From Cordilura impudica (lineage: Eukaryota > Arthropoda > Insecta > Diptera > Scathophagidae), in the NCBI GenBank assembly GCA_963682025.1, contig OY821518.1, forward strand, positions 142,700,529 through 142,764,528: a stretch of DNA of 64,000 nucleotides, in the 5' to 3' direction. The notes beneath the pieces were generated by a model. The model was not told the origin of the DNA. It worked only from the letters and a program-made list of their open reading frames with translations, and made no database searches. The position numbers and the translations under genes are program-made. Of the stretch, positions 52,785-64,000 are shown one piece after another (within the stretch, counting starts at the first letter, position 1; each line of letters begins with the position of its first letter).

Positions 52785-53079
52785 CTAAAATGGTAAATCA
52801 GTAAAAGATGAAAATAATTGATGGTAATTACGTTGCATTAAAAAACATCTTAGACATAAACTCAAATCATCATTCCAAGAAAGATGGTAGTAAACATAAT
52901 TGTATGGATCATTTAACAACGAAAATATTCACGTCCGAACAATATGATTTGTTCAATTGCTGCAATCTTAAACCAAAGGTGAAATAATGCACGTAGTTAT
53001 AATAATTCAAATTAACAGTGGGACGTTATGAGATTCAAGCAGTTAGAAACATTTTCTTGTTTTTATAAAATTATATACA
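52785..53079. other. Intron of the deacetylase gene, first exon not located
   Basis: An ATG on the minus strand near 52895 opens 'MFTTIFLGMMI' but meets a stop after 11 codons and no usable donor, so I do not call it the first exon. Confidence 0.4.
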
Positions 53080-54262
53080 TAGCCTTGCAACTATTCAGAT
53101 CGATTTCTTCTTTTATAAGGATCAAAAGTTACAAACGGAATGACAAATTGATATTCTCTACTATCCAAAAGTTTTTACCATCCCTAAAATATGTGTGTTT
53201 TCAGTAATTGTTTCTGTTCAAAATTATTACAGATGGAATTTTTCATACGTTATTGCCTAAATATTTTATTCCATGCAAATTCAAAGAGGGCGGTACAATT
53301 GCGAACAACAAAATGTGAGGATCATGTAATAATAACGAAAAGTAAACGAAATCGTCGCCTAACAGATCCAGAAGTAACACCCCATAAACCATAAACAGCA
53401 GCCGAACGAATGCAGTAAATTGGACTGCAGTAAAACTGCGCCTTATACCGGTTGGCTTAAACGGCAGAATCGCCATGAAAAAAATCATCTTCGCCCACAA
53501 AGAAAAAGATTAAAGTGGGGTAAAAAATATGAAACGATTTGTGCAAGGTCCTTTGGTCTTCTGAATCGAAGTTGGAAGTGTTCTGCTCCAAGAGGCGAGT
53601 TGTTGTGAAGCGCTCAGCTATATAACGTGAGTCGGATGCATGTCTAGTGCCAACAGTTAAACACGTGGGAGGTTCCGTAATGGTTTAAGGTTGCCTTGCT
53701 GGAGAAAATGTTATGCAGAATCGAAGAAATACTCGATAAACCTCGCAGTACAAAACTATCGTGCCATGGTCGCTGGATTGAGAATTGTGGGTCGGAAATT
53801 CATATTTCAGCAATATAATGACCCAAAACATACATAAAAATTTTTTACTGTAAGCAGTAATTAGAGACCCAGGAAGCAGCAGGAACCTGTGCGGAATGTT
53901 CACCAAAGTCAGCTGACCTCAACCCCATAGAGCTACCTGTCCTATATGTAGGGAAGACCTGTGGAATAAAATGCAGGAAACATGGAAACTCATCACTCCA
54001 GAAACTTTGATTCAAAGCCATGTCATGAAATTATACAAAATGGTGGTGGTCTCATTGATTAATCTAAAAATTAAGAATAGAGTGTAGTTTCAAAAAAATA
54101 TTCATGTAAAAGTAAATAATAAAGAATATATGTTTTAATTTGAAGAGTTTTCATTGAAAAAATAAACGAGATATGGAAATTTTAAATTTAAGGAAGAGGA
54201 GTGGAAAATATTTCTGGACAGTAGTGTATACCTTTTACATAGTTGTGTGGAGCGTATAAAAA
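53080..54262 (+). mobile_element. Helentron class C tail split by a Tc1-like insertion
   Basis: 53080-53158 ('cgatttcttcttttataagg', 'acaaacggaatgacaaattg') and 54230-54262 ('ccttttacatagttgtgtgg' then 'gtataaaaa') together make one Helentron tail like 51120-51235. The Tc1-like element lies between them at a TA. Confidence 0.65.
53159..54229 (+). pseudogene. Tc1-like element with dead transposase
   Basis: Degenerate TIRs are 'ctactatccaaaagttttta' (53158-53177) against the minus strand of 54203-54226, 'actactgtccagaaatattt'. Transposase pieces are 'RLKWGKKYETI', 'LWSSESKLEVFCSKRRVVV' (first Asp of SDES lost), 'TVKHVGGSVMV'-like, 'SGLRIVGRKFIFQQYNDPKH' (second Asp replaced by Tyr) and 'QSADLNPIELP'. 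Two catalytic residues are changed and stops occur, so it is inactive. Confidence 0.78.
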
Positions 54263-54277
54263 CAATAATATTGAAGT

Positions 54278-55421
54278 AACTAGACTTGCTTGAAAATTTA
54301 TCCGTACACCTAAAATGAAAACTGTGATTCTATAAAAAAAAATAAGAAAAAATTAAATAAGGTGAATAATTTTGTTTTCTATCCACTGCGCTTTAGGACC
54401 TCTTTGAGCCGATTTGGCATCGACTAACCCAACTTTAATGTATCTTCTTTACTTATTTTATCCCACTCTTCCAAAATGAGGCTTATTAAAAATTGCTTTG
54501 AGGATTCTGCGCTTCAGTAAATCGATCCAATGACCTATAGGATCAAGATCGGGTGATTCGCGTAGTAATTTCAATTGATTTTTAATATTGTAGAGCTTGA
54601 GATTGAGCGCCGTTTGTTTTTGATTATTATCCTGTTGGAACCGAAAATCTTCTCCAAGGCTCAGTTGTGCGCTTTGTTCTACAATGTTTATGTATCCAAT
54701 TTGATCTATTATAGACTCAATAAATAAGAGTTTTCCAACCCCGCTACCTGCCATATAACCCTAAAACCATAATCCCACCTCCACCGTATTTAACCGCTGG
54801 CAAAATATTTTCTTTATTTAAAGCAGTTCCATTCCCCCCCCCCCCCCCCCCCTCCACCAATCTAACTTTTTTCCTTTTATGTCGAAAATGAAAAACTTGT
54901 TTTCGTCTGCAAATGAAACATGTTCTCAAAATTCTGCAAACTTGTTTATATACTCATTTCCAAGTCCATAAATTGTTTTCTATTGACATCGGAAATGGAA
55001 TGGCTGTACGTGCTACACGACCATGGTAGTCCGATTTTTTAATATTTTGCGAACGTTATGTTCATGGATGTCCTTGCAGAAGGATTCTTGACTTTCTATT
55101 TTACTGACTCCAAAATAGTTCGCTTTACGCGTTCAGGTAGTTTGATAAAGTTGAATTGGTGGATTCATAGTTTCTGCCTATGATCCGAACTATTTCATAT
55201 TTTTCTAGGATATTTTTCCTCTCGTCAACTTCGATTTTGGGACTCTTCTTAAAATATAGTTTCCAAAAGATACATATATAATTAAGTTAAATCAATTTTA
55301 TTCAAACAAGTTTGTATTCTACTAAAATAAAATCGATTTAACAGACCTGTATGTCGTTGAATAATTAATGGGATTCCGCTAATTGTAAATGTACGAATAC
55401 TTTTTCTGGCACTTATAGTTG
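54278..55421 (-). pseudogene. Second Tc1-like element, inverted, dead transposase
   Basis: Imperfect TIRs are 'aactagacttgcttgaaaat' (54278) against minus strand 'aactataagtgccagaaaaa' (55421), continuing through 'cgtacac/atttaca'. The minus-strand frame 54754-54458 reads 'FRFQQDNNQKQTALNLKLYN' and 'LLRESPDLDPIGHWIDLLKR'. The expected DPIEHLWDLL has Glu changed to Gly, so the third catalytic residue is lost. Upstream it contains a C19 run (54834-54852). Only about 50 bp from the previous Tc1-like element. Confidence 0.75.
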
Positions 55422-55879
55422 CCGTACTGCGTTTTTTTTTTCGTTGTAAACAAAAAATGTAAGAAGAAACGTTCCGTAAGTTTTTTGAAAAACAAGTAAA
55501 ATTCCCAATGTGTCAATGGTAAAACGTTTTTACTTAAAATATTTGCTAGCAAGTGCATTTATGTATGTGGTACTTAGTTCCAATTGTTATGATTCCCTTT
55601 TAAACATGCCGCAACTCCTGTTTCTATCAATTTTTTTTTTCAAGTACGAGAAAGTCTGTACCCCCACCATTACTCTTTCCTCTCTTTATAAACAATTCCG
55701 ACTATCTGAAAATAAAATTTCCATGGGGACATTCCGACTTAGGTACCATATTTTAGTATAGTTGCACAATTAAATATTGTTTATGTTTGATTTTTTATTA
55801 AGTTTTTCAAATGTCAATTTATCCGTCAAATTAAGTTGGCCCTTAAAGAATTATTTCAAAGTATATATAGCATTTTTTG
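55422..55879. other. Unassigned AT-rich spacer
   Basis: An 83-codon open frame (55510-55761) has a hydrophobic start but no family motif. No repeats shared with the window. Confidence 0.4.
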
Positions 55880-56257
55880 TCTATAATATTAATAGGCTAG
55901 GCGATTTCTTGTGACTGATGTTTTGTTCTACAGTTTTATCCCGATTTTGACCAAACGTATATTATTTGAGGGGTATTTCTTTTTAGCCGTTTTGCAGATT
56001 TACAAATTTTTAAATTTTTTCCTTTATTCTGAGTAAATTGCATTTAAAGTTGCTACTAACACATACATAAAATTATACAATGCTATGTGTGTGTTTATTA
56101 AATTTGTTAATGTGTTTGTAATAAAAATGAGTTTGTTTTTTTGTGTTGATTTGTGAATTGGCTATAATTGATTAGCATACTTTTAGGGTTTTTATTTAAT
56201 GAAAAAATAAAATATCCTAGAATTTGCGTTCGAATTTCGAGGGCTGGAATCTGCTAG
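55880..56257 (+). mobile_element. Non-autonomous Helitron, copy 2
   Basis: TCTATAATATTAATAGGC to GGCTGGAATCTGCTAG followed by T, collinear with 4991-5330. It contains an extra block, 'ctacagttttatcccgattt', that copy 1 lacks. The TTCGAATTTCGAG stem lies upstream of CTAG as in copy 1. Confidence 0.8.
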
Positions 56258-56318
56258 TTTAAGTAAAACTATTAAAAATAATTAAAATAAACTAGAGGAC
56301 CCCTGCTGCTCCGCAGCA

Positions 56319-57746
56319 TTATATTATATTATATTATATTATATTATATTATATTATATTATATTATATTATATTATATTATATTATACTATATTATATT
56401 ATATTATATTATATTATATTATATTATATTATATTATATTATATTATATTATATTATATTATATTATATTATATTATATTATATTATATTATATTATATT
56501 ATATTATATTATATTATATTATATTATATTATATTATATTATATTATATTATATTATATTATATTATATTATATTATATTATATTATATTATATTATATT
56601 ATATTATATTATATTATATTATATTATATTATATTATATTATATTATATTATATTATATTATATTATATTATATTATATTATATTATATTATATTATATT
56701 ATATTATATTATATTATATTATATTATATTATATTATATTATATTATATTATATTATATTATATTATATTATATTATATTATATTATATTATATTATATT
56801 ATATTATATTATATTATATTATATTATATTATATTATATTATATTATATTATATTATATTATATTATATTATATTATATTATATTATATTATATTATATT
56901 ATATTATATTATATTATATTATATTATATTATATTATATTATATTATATTATATTATATTATATTATATTATATTATATTATATTATATTATATTATATT
57001 ATATTATATTATATTATATTATATTATATTATATTATATTATATTATATTATATTATATTATATTATATTATATTATATTATATTATATTATATTATATT
57101 ATATTATATTATATTATATTATATTATATTATATTATATTATATTATATTATATTATATTATATTATATTATATTATATTATATTATATTATATTATATT
57201 ATATTATATTATATTATATTATATTATATTATATTATATTATATTATATTATATTATATTATATTATATTATATTATATTATATTATATTATATTATATT
57301 ATATTATATTATATTATATTATATTATATTATATTATATTATATTATATTATATTATATTATATTATATTATATTATATTATATTATATTATATTATATT
57401 ATATTATATTATATTATATTATATTATATTATATTATATTATATTATATTATATTATATTATATTATATTATATTATATTATATTATATTATATTATATT
57501 ATATTATATTATATTATATTATATTATATTATATTATATTATATTATATTATATTATATTATATTATATTATATTATATTATATTATATTATATTATATT
57601 ATATTATATTATATTATATTATATTATATTATATTATATTATATTATATTATATTATATTATATTATATTATATTATATTATATTATATTATATTATATT
57701 ATATTATATTATATTATATTATATTATATTATATTATATTATATTA
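56319..57746. repeat. ATATT pentanucleotide satellite, ~285 copies
   Basis: About 1.43 kb of uninterrupted (ATATT)n, with one visible substitution (T to C at 56389). It is preceded by a GC-rich 'tgctgctccgcagca' hairpin at 56304-56318. Confidence 0.95.
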
Positions 57747-57762
57747 ATTTTTATAATATAAT

Positions 57763-57957
57763 ACCAAAATTTGCCAAGAGAAGTTAACGTACAGTAAAAG
57801 TAAAGTTGATTGTCCACGCATAACTTTCCTCAAACCCAACGAATTTTCCAAGAGAAGTTAACGTACAGTAATGCCAAAATATGCCAAGAGAAGTTAACGT
57901 ACAGTAAAAGTAAAGTTGATTCTCCACGCATAACTTTCCTCAAACCCAACGAATTTA
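57763..57957. repeat. Short tandem repeat array next to the satellite
   Basis: The block 'gccaagagaagttaacgtac', 'agtaaaagtaaagttgatt', 'ccacgcataactttcctcaa' and 'acccaacgaattt' occurs at 57772-57850 and 57882-57957. A partial copy of its first 25 bp lies between them. Confidence 0.85.
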
Positions 57958-59576
57958 AGCAGTTAATAGCTTAAAGAAGGAGCTTGATCCACTGAGTGTT
58001 CTTAGACCTATGTCAACAGCCTACGTTAATTAGAACTCTAGTTATAGAGGTTTGACAGAAGAAAAATATTGAAAAAAATCTTGAATGCAAAGTTTATTCA
58101 TAAATTCTTTTAATATATAAGATAATATCAAAAGACCCCTTGGTTGATTGTTTGTTTGTTTAAGTAACCGATTTTCTTCAATTTTCTACACAGGTAGCGT
58201 GAATATAGGCTACACTTTAGTTCTGCTAATGTATAATATTATTCTAACTAAATGTAACGTAACATTTTGTTAAGGATTGCCGAAAATTGGGAGAAATTGG
58301 AAATTATTTTATATTATTACAATCCAATCTGAAATTAAATCTCTACATTAAATATGGGGGGGAAATCATACAAACAATAATGGTCCAAATTGCTTTACTT
58401 TATCCCTATCAAATATAATCGAATAAAATTGCGTCCGTTAACGGGCATGTGACAATCAAAATCCGGGTTGCGGCCACCGAAAACAGGCAAACTGTATATC
58501 AAATATGTTTAATTAGTAAATAATACACAATGATATCCCTCGGTAGTGGCAGAACTTCAAAAGATGTTAGAAAATATTAATTGTGGAAATCGTCTTTCTT
58601 CTTGGTGGGAATTTTCGGAAATTAATGTTTGCGTAAAAAGTACTGAACTTCTTCAAACTGGAAATGGTCAAATTATCGTTCCCAAAGAATTTTATAATCA
58701 AATTTCATCAGAAGAAGAGATCAAAAAATAAAGTTTACCAAAAAATAGAACTTGGCAAATGAAAATTGTCTTTGAGAAAGAGCTTTCTTTACTTCAAAAA
58801 GTACAACTGTAGCCCGCCCGCATTAACCAAAAAATAAATATTGCGTCAATAAATATTGCGTTTTGGACGAAGTGAACAAACCTACATACCGAATCGAGTT
58901 TCTAGACTCTGTCTAATTGTCTAAAGTTTTACAACACAAATTAAATCTCAAAATAGAAGTGATTGTTGTAGTTTTCGGTTAAATTGTCAGTTATCAAAGA
59001 CCCTAAATATATCGCAGGGCTAAACAGGTGAAAATTGTCGACATGCTTTTGAAATCATCATGTTTTTCCTATATTCAACTTTGCATCACAAGTTAACGTC
59101 TACTATATGAAAGATTTATTCCTTTTTTTTATTCTAATATCTTTCATTGTCTTATTAACTTAAAATGCCAAAAAGAACTATGCCTCCATTATATTTGACC
59201 GAATGAATATCATGTAAGCAGTCGCAATTGTGGTTATTTATGTTGAAATTATTTATCTGTCTATATTACGAGGTTCATGTCTCTGTTTTACGTCATTGTC
59301 AAATGAGTATAACACTATCTCACTCTCTTAGTTTGTGGAAAGTATCAGATTTTCGTAACTTTGTATTAAAAACTCATCTCGAATTCCAAAATCTTTTCCA
59401 GAAACCATCAAACGAATCTTTATAAAAAAAAAAACATATTGGAACACGATTATGAAATAACTGCAGTCCATTTTGTAAGTTTTTATGGTTTAGAGAACAT
59501 ACTTTTGTAAATACTAGACTTATGCAAACAAAAAATATAGTATGGGAATTATAACCCCCTCCCCCCAGAATAATTA
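57958..59576. other. Unassigned; two short open frames without motifs
   Basis: Plus-strand frames at 58546-58731 ('MAELQKMLENINCGNRLSSW') and 59228-59425 look protein-like in composition but match nothing I recognise. They have no linked exons and may be remnants of an unknown element. Confidence 0.35.
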
Positions 59577-61461
59577 CACTGGTCTACAAATTAAAGAAAA
59601 ATTGACTGCAGAAACGAAGCATGTTTTTTAACTAATCTGGGCTATCACGTCTTGTTCATTTTTTATCGCATGCTAACAATACTGTAAAACAGTCAATACT
59701 GACACTACAATTTCAAATTGTTAATTTGACAGAAGCCCACATTCATTCTAAATCTTCATAATAGTAGCGTTTAAGCATGTCAGGGAGATCGTGTGTTACT
59801 GATTCAAGCTACTTTTGCTTTGTGTGTGGTGAATATTTGGTTGGAAAAAAAGGATATGCAATATCAGAATTATTAAAATATTCGTAACTACATTATTTTG
59901 GCTGTCAGAAACTTGGACAAACCGACAATGTTTTGCAATAGTTGCAAGAAGATCTATTTCGATTTTTCAATTCCAGTACTTTGGAGAGAGTCAAGTAAGT
60001 AACCACCAAACCGATTCTTATTTATGTTTAACAAAAGTTGCTGGATTCAATATGAAAAATCGAAAAAATATTACTTAGGCGAATGTCCCATCGGTTTCCA
60101 AACCAATTTAACGTCCACGAAATGATCCATTACCAGTCATTCCCAGTGCTACGAGCAGTGAGTCCAATGAACGAACGCCATTTGGTGACTCAAACTGTGC
60201 TGAATGATCTAATTCGGGATTTACATTTAACGAAGCAAGACGCAGAATTACTAGTTTCACGCATGCAGCAGTGGAAACATCTTGCAGTTGGGACAAAAGT
60301 AACAATCTATTGAGATAGATGCTTGGAATTGGCTGCATATTTTGAAAACAAACACTCTATTCTATACTGCACTGATGTTGATGGTTTATTTAAAAAAATG
60401 AACCAGCCATATGACAAAACTGAATGGAGATTATTTACTGATGGCTCTAAGTACAATTTAAAGGCTTTTCTTTTGCATAATGGGAATGAAAAACCATCCA
60501 TACCAATTGATCATGCCATTAATAGAAAGGAAAATTACAAATCAATGACTGAAATTTTGACATCACTCAAATACAACGATCATAAATGGAAGATCTGTGG
60601 TGACCTTAAGGTGTGTGATTTAAATTTCTTTGTATAAATGGTATAGACCATCATAAATTAATCTGTTTCAGGTCATTGGTTTGTTGACTTTGTCTATGGT
60701 ATAGTCGCGCTACATGTCATCATTACGTCAGAACAGAGTGGCCAAAAAGAATTGAATATTCACCAGGAAAACAAAACATTTCAAATAAACCATTAATTGA
60801 TCCAAACGACGTTCTGCTTCCGCCGCTGCACATAAAATTGGGCCTTATTAAGAACTTTGTCAAGGCTCTGAACAAAGATGGTGCAACATTTAAATATTTG
60901 TTAGCGGTTTTTCCTAAATTTCATATGCTAAAATCAAAGAAGGAATATTTGTTGACCCTCAGATTAGGAAGCTATTGAATGATGACAATTTTTCACAATG
61001 TTTATTGGAGAAAGAATATGAAGCCTGGAAATCTTTCAAGAGCATCGTGGACAGTTTTCTTGGAAACAATAAGAGTGAAAACTAGAGACAAATTGTTGCT
61101 GAATTATTAAAAAATTATCACGAATTAGGTGCGAATGTCACTCAAAATGCATTTTTTCATTCGCATTTAGATTTTTTTCCACAAAACCTAGGTGCGGTGA
61201 GCGACGAACAAGTGGAGCGTGCTCACCAAGATTTAATGAAAATTTAAAGAAGTCATCAAGGAGCATCAAAAGCATGCTGAAAATTCAATGATTTTTAAAT
61301 AACTAATGATTTTTATGTAAAAAACGAATAAAAAACATTTTTTTTGAATCTCGAAAACCTGACGTGATAGAGAAATACCAATTACAGATTCGAATTCAGC
61401 CCACTAAATTACCATAGGAAAGATATTTGGTTGCTCCAGTCCAAAACTTTGTTGGCTAGTG
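59577..61461 (+). mobile_element. Relative of the 18755-21821 transposon
   Basis: The left end is CACTGGTCTACAAATTAAAG and the right end (minus) CACTAGCCAACAAAGTTTTG. Both are flanked by TTA (59574-59576, 61462-61464). The right-hand segment 'cagattcgaattcagccca' matches 'cagatttggattcagcgtc' of the first element. The TIRs are short here, whereas the first copy has 0.6-kb arms. Confidence 0.65.
59777..61300 (+). pseudogene. Decayed paralogue of the zinc-motif ORF, with introns
   Basis: Exon 1 from ATG 59777 reads 'MSGRSCVTDSSYFCFVCGEY' (an N-terminal CxxC missing from the other copy's main frame). A GTAAGT...TTAG intron lies at about 59995-60078. The next exon includes 'LNDLIRDLHLTKQDAELLVS', 'LYCTDVDGLFKKM' and 'WRLFTDGSKYNLKAFLLHNG', ending 'KICGDLK' at 60610. 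A 61-bp GT-AG intron (60611-60671) is followed by 'LLPPLHIKLGLIKNFVKALN', 'PQIRKLLNDDNFSQ', 'HSHLDFFPQNLGAVSDEQVE' and 'HQDL'. Several stops and frame changes show it is dead. The homologous position in the first copy (after CVDLK) has no intron. Confidence 0.75.
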
Positions 61462-61467
61462 TTATTT

Positions 61468-63302
61468 AGGTACTATAGTTAAAAACACAACTGGGACGAA
61501 CGACGAATTTTTCGTTCCGAATATTCGTCGTCAGAAATAAAACACATTTGTATATATGAAAATGCACACAATCAGTGCGTCGAACGAAATACGTAGTGCG
61601 TAACGAACTCTGCGATAGGTTTATTTATATTTCTAACGCCGACGAACGACGAATAAATTGGTGTAGAGTGACCGTATTTTATTGTAGTTTTTCAAATATT
61701 TTAGTAAATAAAGTTATTTTTGTCTTTAATAATTGTTTTACATTTTATTTATAACTTATAAGATAAATAAAATCTATTTTTAATTATATAATATTCTTTT
61801 ACATAGTTTTTTATTAATATTTATTCTTTTTCGTTTAGTGCTTCTTTTTTTTTTAAATATGGTCACACTATCAGCTACAACATGTAAACAAAAATGACAT
61901 AAAATTAATTTATTAATAAAAATTTATGTAATTTTTTCAGAATTAAAAAATTAAACGCTGCCGTACAAAAATTAAGGCTTTTACCATCGTGAACATGAAG
62001 TTTTCAATTGGAATAACTCGTACCAGGTTAAAAATTCTTTTATTCATATTTTTCCAATATTTATTTATGTACATTAGTTTCCGCACCAAACGCGTTGAAA
62101 TTTGGTCTATATTTTTTTATTTGATTTAAAATATTTCTTCTACGTTTTAAAGACCTTTGTGTATTTTAGGTGCGATGCCCCGAATGGCTTAAAATTTTCA
62201 CCACTTTAACACATTTTGTTGCAATTCTAGCAAAATATTTTTTTTTCGACGGTCGAGATATTTTCCGAGTTATGGACCTCCAAAGTTTGGACATTGACTT
62301 GTATATAACTTTTTAGTATCGGAATTGAGTAATATTTACTTATATAATTTTGAAGCTCACATGAGTGCGTTTTATTTGATATTTTAGAATTTAAAATCCG
62401 AAACTTGTCATTATATCATAAAACGATCTCTGCAATGTTGATATCTACAACAACTGAATAAAAAAAAATCTAGATCCACTAGCTCCATTTCGATGTATAT
62501 ATTGACTTCTTAACCCTTTCCCTTGATAACTTTCAAAACTATACCACCAATAAGCTCGGTGGAATTCTAGAACAATTCTGGCAATATTAGCATTTATCCT
62601 AATTCCAAAATTCCGAGCAAAACGATATAAAATATGTCAATTTATATGTGGTGCATGGTACGACGTATTGTTTTCAGACCATTGTTTCCGCGAAGACAAT
62701 TTTGATTTATTAAATTTAAAAAAGGTAATGAGTGTTTTATAAGGCATGGGATTATGCAGAAGTCGTAAATAAAAAATCAGCAGCATAGTAAAATTTGCGC
62801 AGAACGTGCTATAAAAGTTGTTCAGGAGATTTTCCTTTCTGCAAAAATAGTCGCACTTTAAATCTAAATTTATATCATACAATATTCCAATAAATAAATA
62901 ATCATACCTCGTATCAAAATCTACATTGTTTAAATAATTTTTTTACTATATATATATTAAATTAATAAAAAATATAAAAATAAAAATAAAAAAAAATTCA
63001 GTGAGTTTCTTGAAATTGTATTTGGTGCGGAAGGTTTTTCCGGCAAAATGACCTGCAAACACGATTTTTATTATTAGTTTAGTATTGCCTATCACGTGGT
63101 GATAAGTAAAAATTTTGTAATAAATTAGTCATAACCCTAATGTACATATTATAAATTAAAAACAATTTCAAATGACGTTACAGCTGTTATGTGAATTCGT
63201 CGTAATTGTATTTCATTCGACGAATTTACGCAACAAATTGTTGCCGACAAATTCGTCGAGCTGTGCGAAATTCGTCATTCGTCCCAGTTGTGTTTCCACC
63301 TT
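61468..63302. mobile_element. DNA transposon with short TIRs, 1.8 kb
   Basis: 'aaacacaactgggacgaacg' (61484) and, on the minus strand from about 63295, 'aaacacaactgggacgaatg' are matching ends. The complementarity continues into 'acgaatttttcg/cgaaattcgt', and 'gacgaa' is repeated inside both ends. The interior has no motif-bearing ORF (minus-strand frame at 62637-62882 only). Confidence 0.7.
61860..61870 (+). promoter_or_regulatory. Core-promoter Motif 1-like sequence
   Basis: TGGTCACACTA matches the fly core-promoter Motif 1 consensus YGGTCACACTR (M1BP site). About 135 bp downstream is an ATG (61996, 'MKFSIGITRT') ending at a possible donor AG|GTTAAA. A real first exon is not proven and the site lies inside the TIR element. 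Confidence 0.3.
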
Positions 63303-63394
63303 ATATTTGTTTTTTTTTTTTACTTTTTTATGACGTTCTGCAATAAAAATTTCTTCGATCAATATATTTAATTAATATATTTATTAATTAATAA

Positions 63395-63480
63395 AAAATC
63401 ATTTTTACGAGTCAGGATTTGAACCATGTGGCGCCGAGTGCAGAGCTAGCACATACTACATACTACACCCTACACAAGAA
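63395..63480 (-). mobile_element. Possible tRNA-derived SINE head
   Basis: On the minus strand 'gtgtagggtgtagtatg' (A-box-like) is followed about 35 bp later by 'GGTTCAAATCC' (B box) and then an A/T-rich tail. It does not fold into a clean cloverleaf, so it is not called a tRNA gene. Confidence 0.4.
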
Positions 63481-63532
63481 ATAACTGCATTTGAATTTTT
63501 AAAAAGGAAATAAAAAACAATTTTATTTAAAT

Positions 63533-64000
63533 AACAAGTAAGAGTGTTAAATTCGGCAGTGCCGAATCTTTGATACCCTCCACCTCGGTTTGTGGCAATA
63601 CTATTAACATAGCTCATGGTAGTTGTGTTCTTGTTATTGTTAATATGTATGAATCACATTTTTTTTGTGGCTTTTTTTATGTTGTTGTATGTTCAACCAC
63701 TAAACTATTACAAGAAAACACTAGGTTTCATGTTTTTTTTAGAGGTATCTATAAACTTTTGTTCATTTCTCAGCGCAGAGGCTCCCGATTTACTCCGATT
63801 TCAATACCAACCTGGTGGGAATTATGGCAAATAATTTTTTCGTAACCTGACCTAAGTAAATGCTTTTTTTTTTGAATGAGCGTGATTTCAACAGACACAC
63901 GGACAGACGGACAGACGGACAGACGGACAGACGGACAGACGGACATCGCTATATCGACTCGAGCTGTGATAAGGATCAAGAATATATATACTTTATTGGG
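63533..64000 (+). mobile_element. Helentron class B, short copy running off the window
   Basis: It starts AACAAGTAAGAGTGTTAAAT with hairpin TTCGGCAGTGCCGAA and GATACCCTCCACC. It carries a regular (GACGGACA)n tract (63898-63945) and the canonical mini-me core 'gatcaagaatatatatactt' at the window edge. Much shorter than copies A and C. Confidence 0.85.

Noticed and set aside
52800..52900. Possible first exon 'MFTTIFLGMMI' of the deacetylase on the minus strand
   Set aside because: An in-frame TGA follows after 11 codons and no GT donor fits the phase required by the CBM14 exon.
53243..53500. 85-codon hydrophobic minus-strand frame that might be the missing signal-peptide exon of the deacetylase
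   Set aside because: It is antisense to Tc1 transposase coding sequence and has no donor site in the needed phase.
54834..54852. C19 run as a functional G-quadruplex or regulatory site
   Set aside because: It lies in a decayed Tc1 element, and slippage or a sequencing artefact explains it equally well.
61996..62031. First exon of a host gene downstream of the Motif 1-like site
   Set aside because: Eleven codons and a weak donor only, inside a TIR element; no further exons were recognised.

Overview
This is an AT-rich piece of an insect nuclear genome, most likely a calyptrate fly (blowfly or house-fly type; inference). The reasons are short GT-AG introns (55-70 bp), a fly-like LSm7, a chitin deacetylase of the LDLa type, and many copies of the dipteran mini-me/DINE-1 (Helentron) repeats with GTCY-type microsatellites. 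Three host genes are visible. (1) The last exon of a UDP-glycosyltransferase at 3954-4691 (+). (2) A complete two-exon LSm7 at 26925-27320 (+). (3) A chitin deacetylase of the CBM14-LDLa-deacetylase type, probably the ChLD3/CDA3 group, on the minus strand. Its exons are 52542-52784, 52000-52471, 51422-51944 and 27508-27786. Its first exon was not found. LSm7 and the deacetylase converge tail to tail with 187 bp between their stop codons.

Nearly everything else is mobile DNA, much of it nested. 1-2.7 kb: Helentron pieces, a Jockey-type endonuclease fragment and a frameshifted PHD-finger ORF. 5-18.3 kb: a short Helitron; two broken Transib elements with RAG1-like transposase remnants, one with both ends starting CAC(A/T)GTGG; and two long paralogous Helentron copies (6250-9427, 14238-18268), the second split by a non-LTR insertion. 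18755-21821: a DNA transposon with ~0.6-kb terminal inverted repeats (TIRs) around a nearly intact ~517-codon zinc-motif ORF that I cannot assign to a named family. A decayed relative with spliceosomal introns lies at 59577-61461.

The interval 27787-51421 is one 23.6-kb intron of the deacetylase gene. It holds foldback elements and MITEs inserted at TTA, a second copy of a ~2-kb dispersed repeat, a nearly full-length Jockey-like retrotransposon (36.6-40.6 kb), a 5-unit minisatellite, and a copia pol gene split apart by Helentron, hAT and Tc1 debris (42.8-48.8 kb). It ends with a Helitron carrying a Pif1 helicase fragment (49508-50745). Downstream of 53 kb are two decayed Tc1-like elements, a second short Helitron, a 1.43-kb almost perfect ATATT satellite, the decayed relative of the 18.7-21.8 kb element, and a further TIR element at 61.5-63.3 kb.

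No prokaryotic features, CRISPR arrays or rRNA genes were seen. Only tRNA-derived SINE bodies were seen, no functional tRNA gene. Element boundaries marked approximate were set by eye from repeat comparison inside the window.
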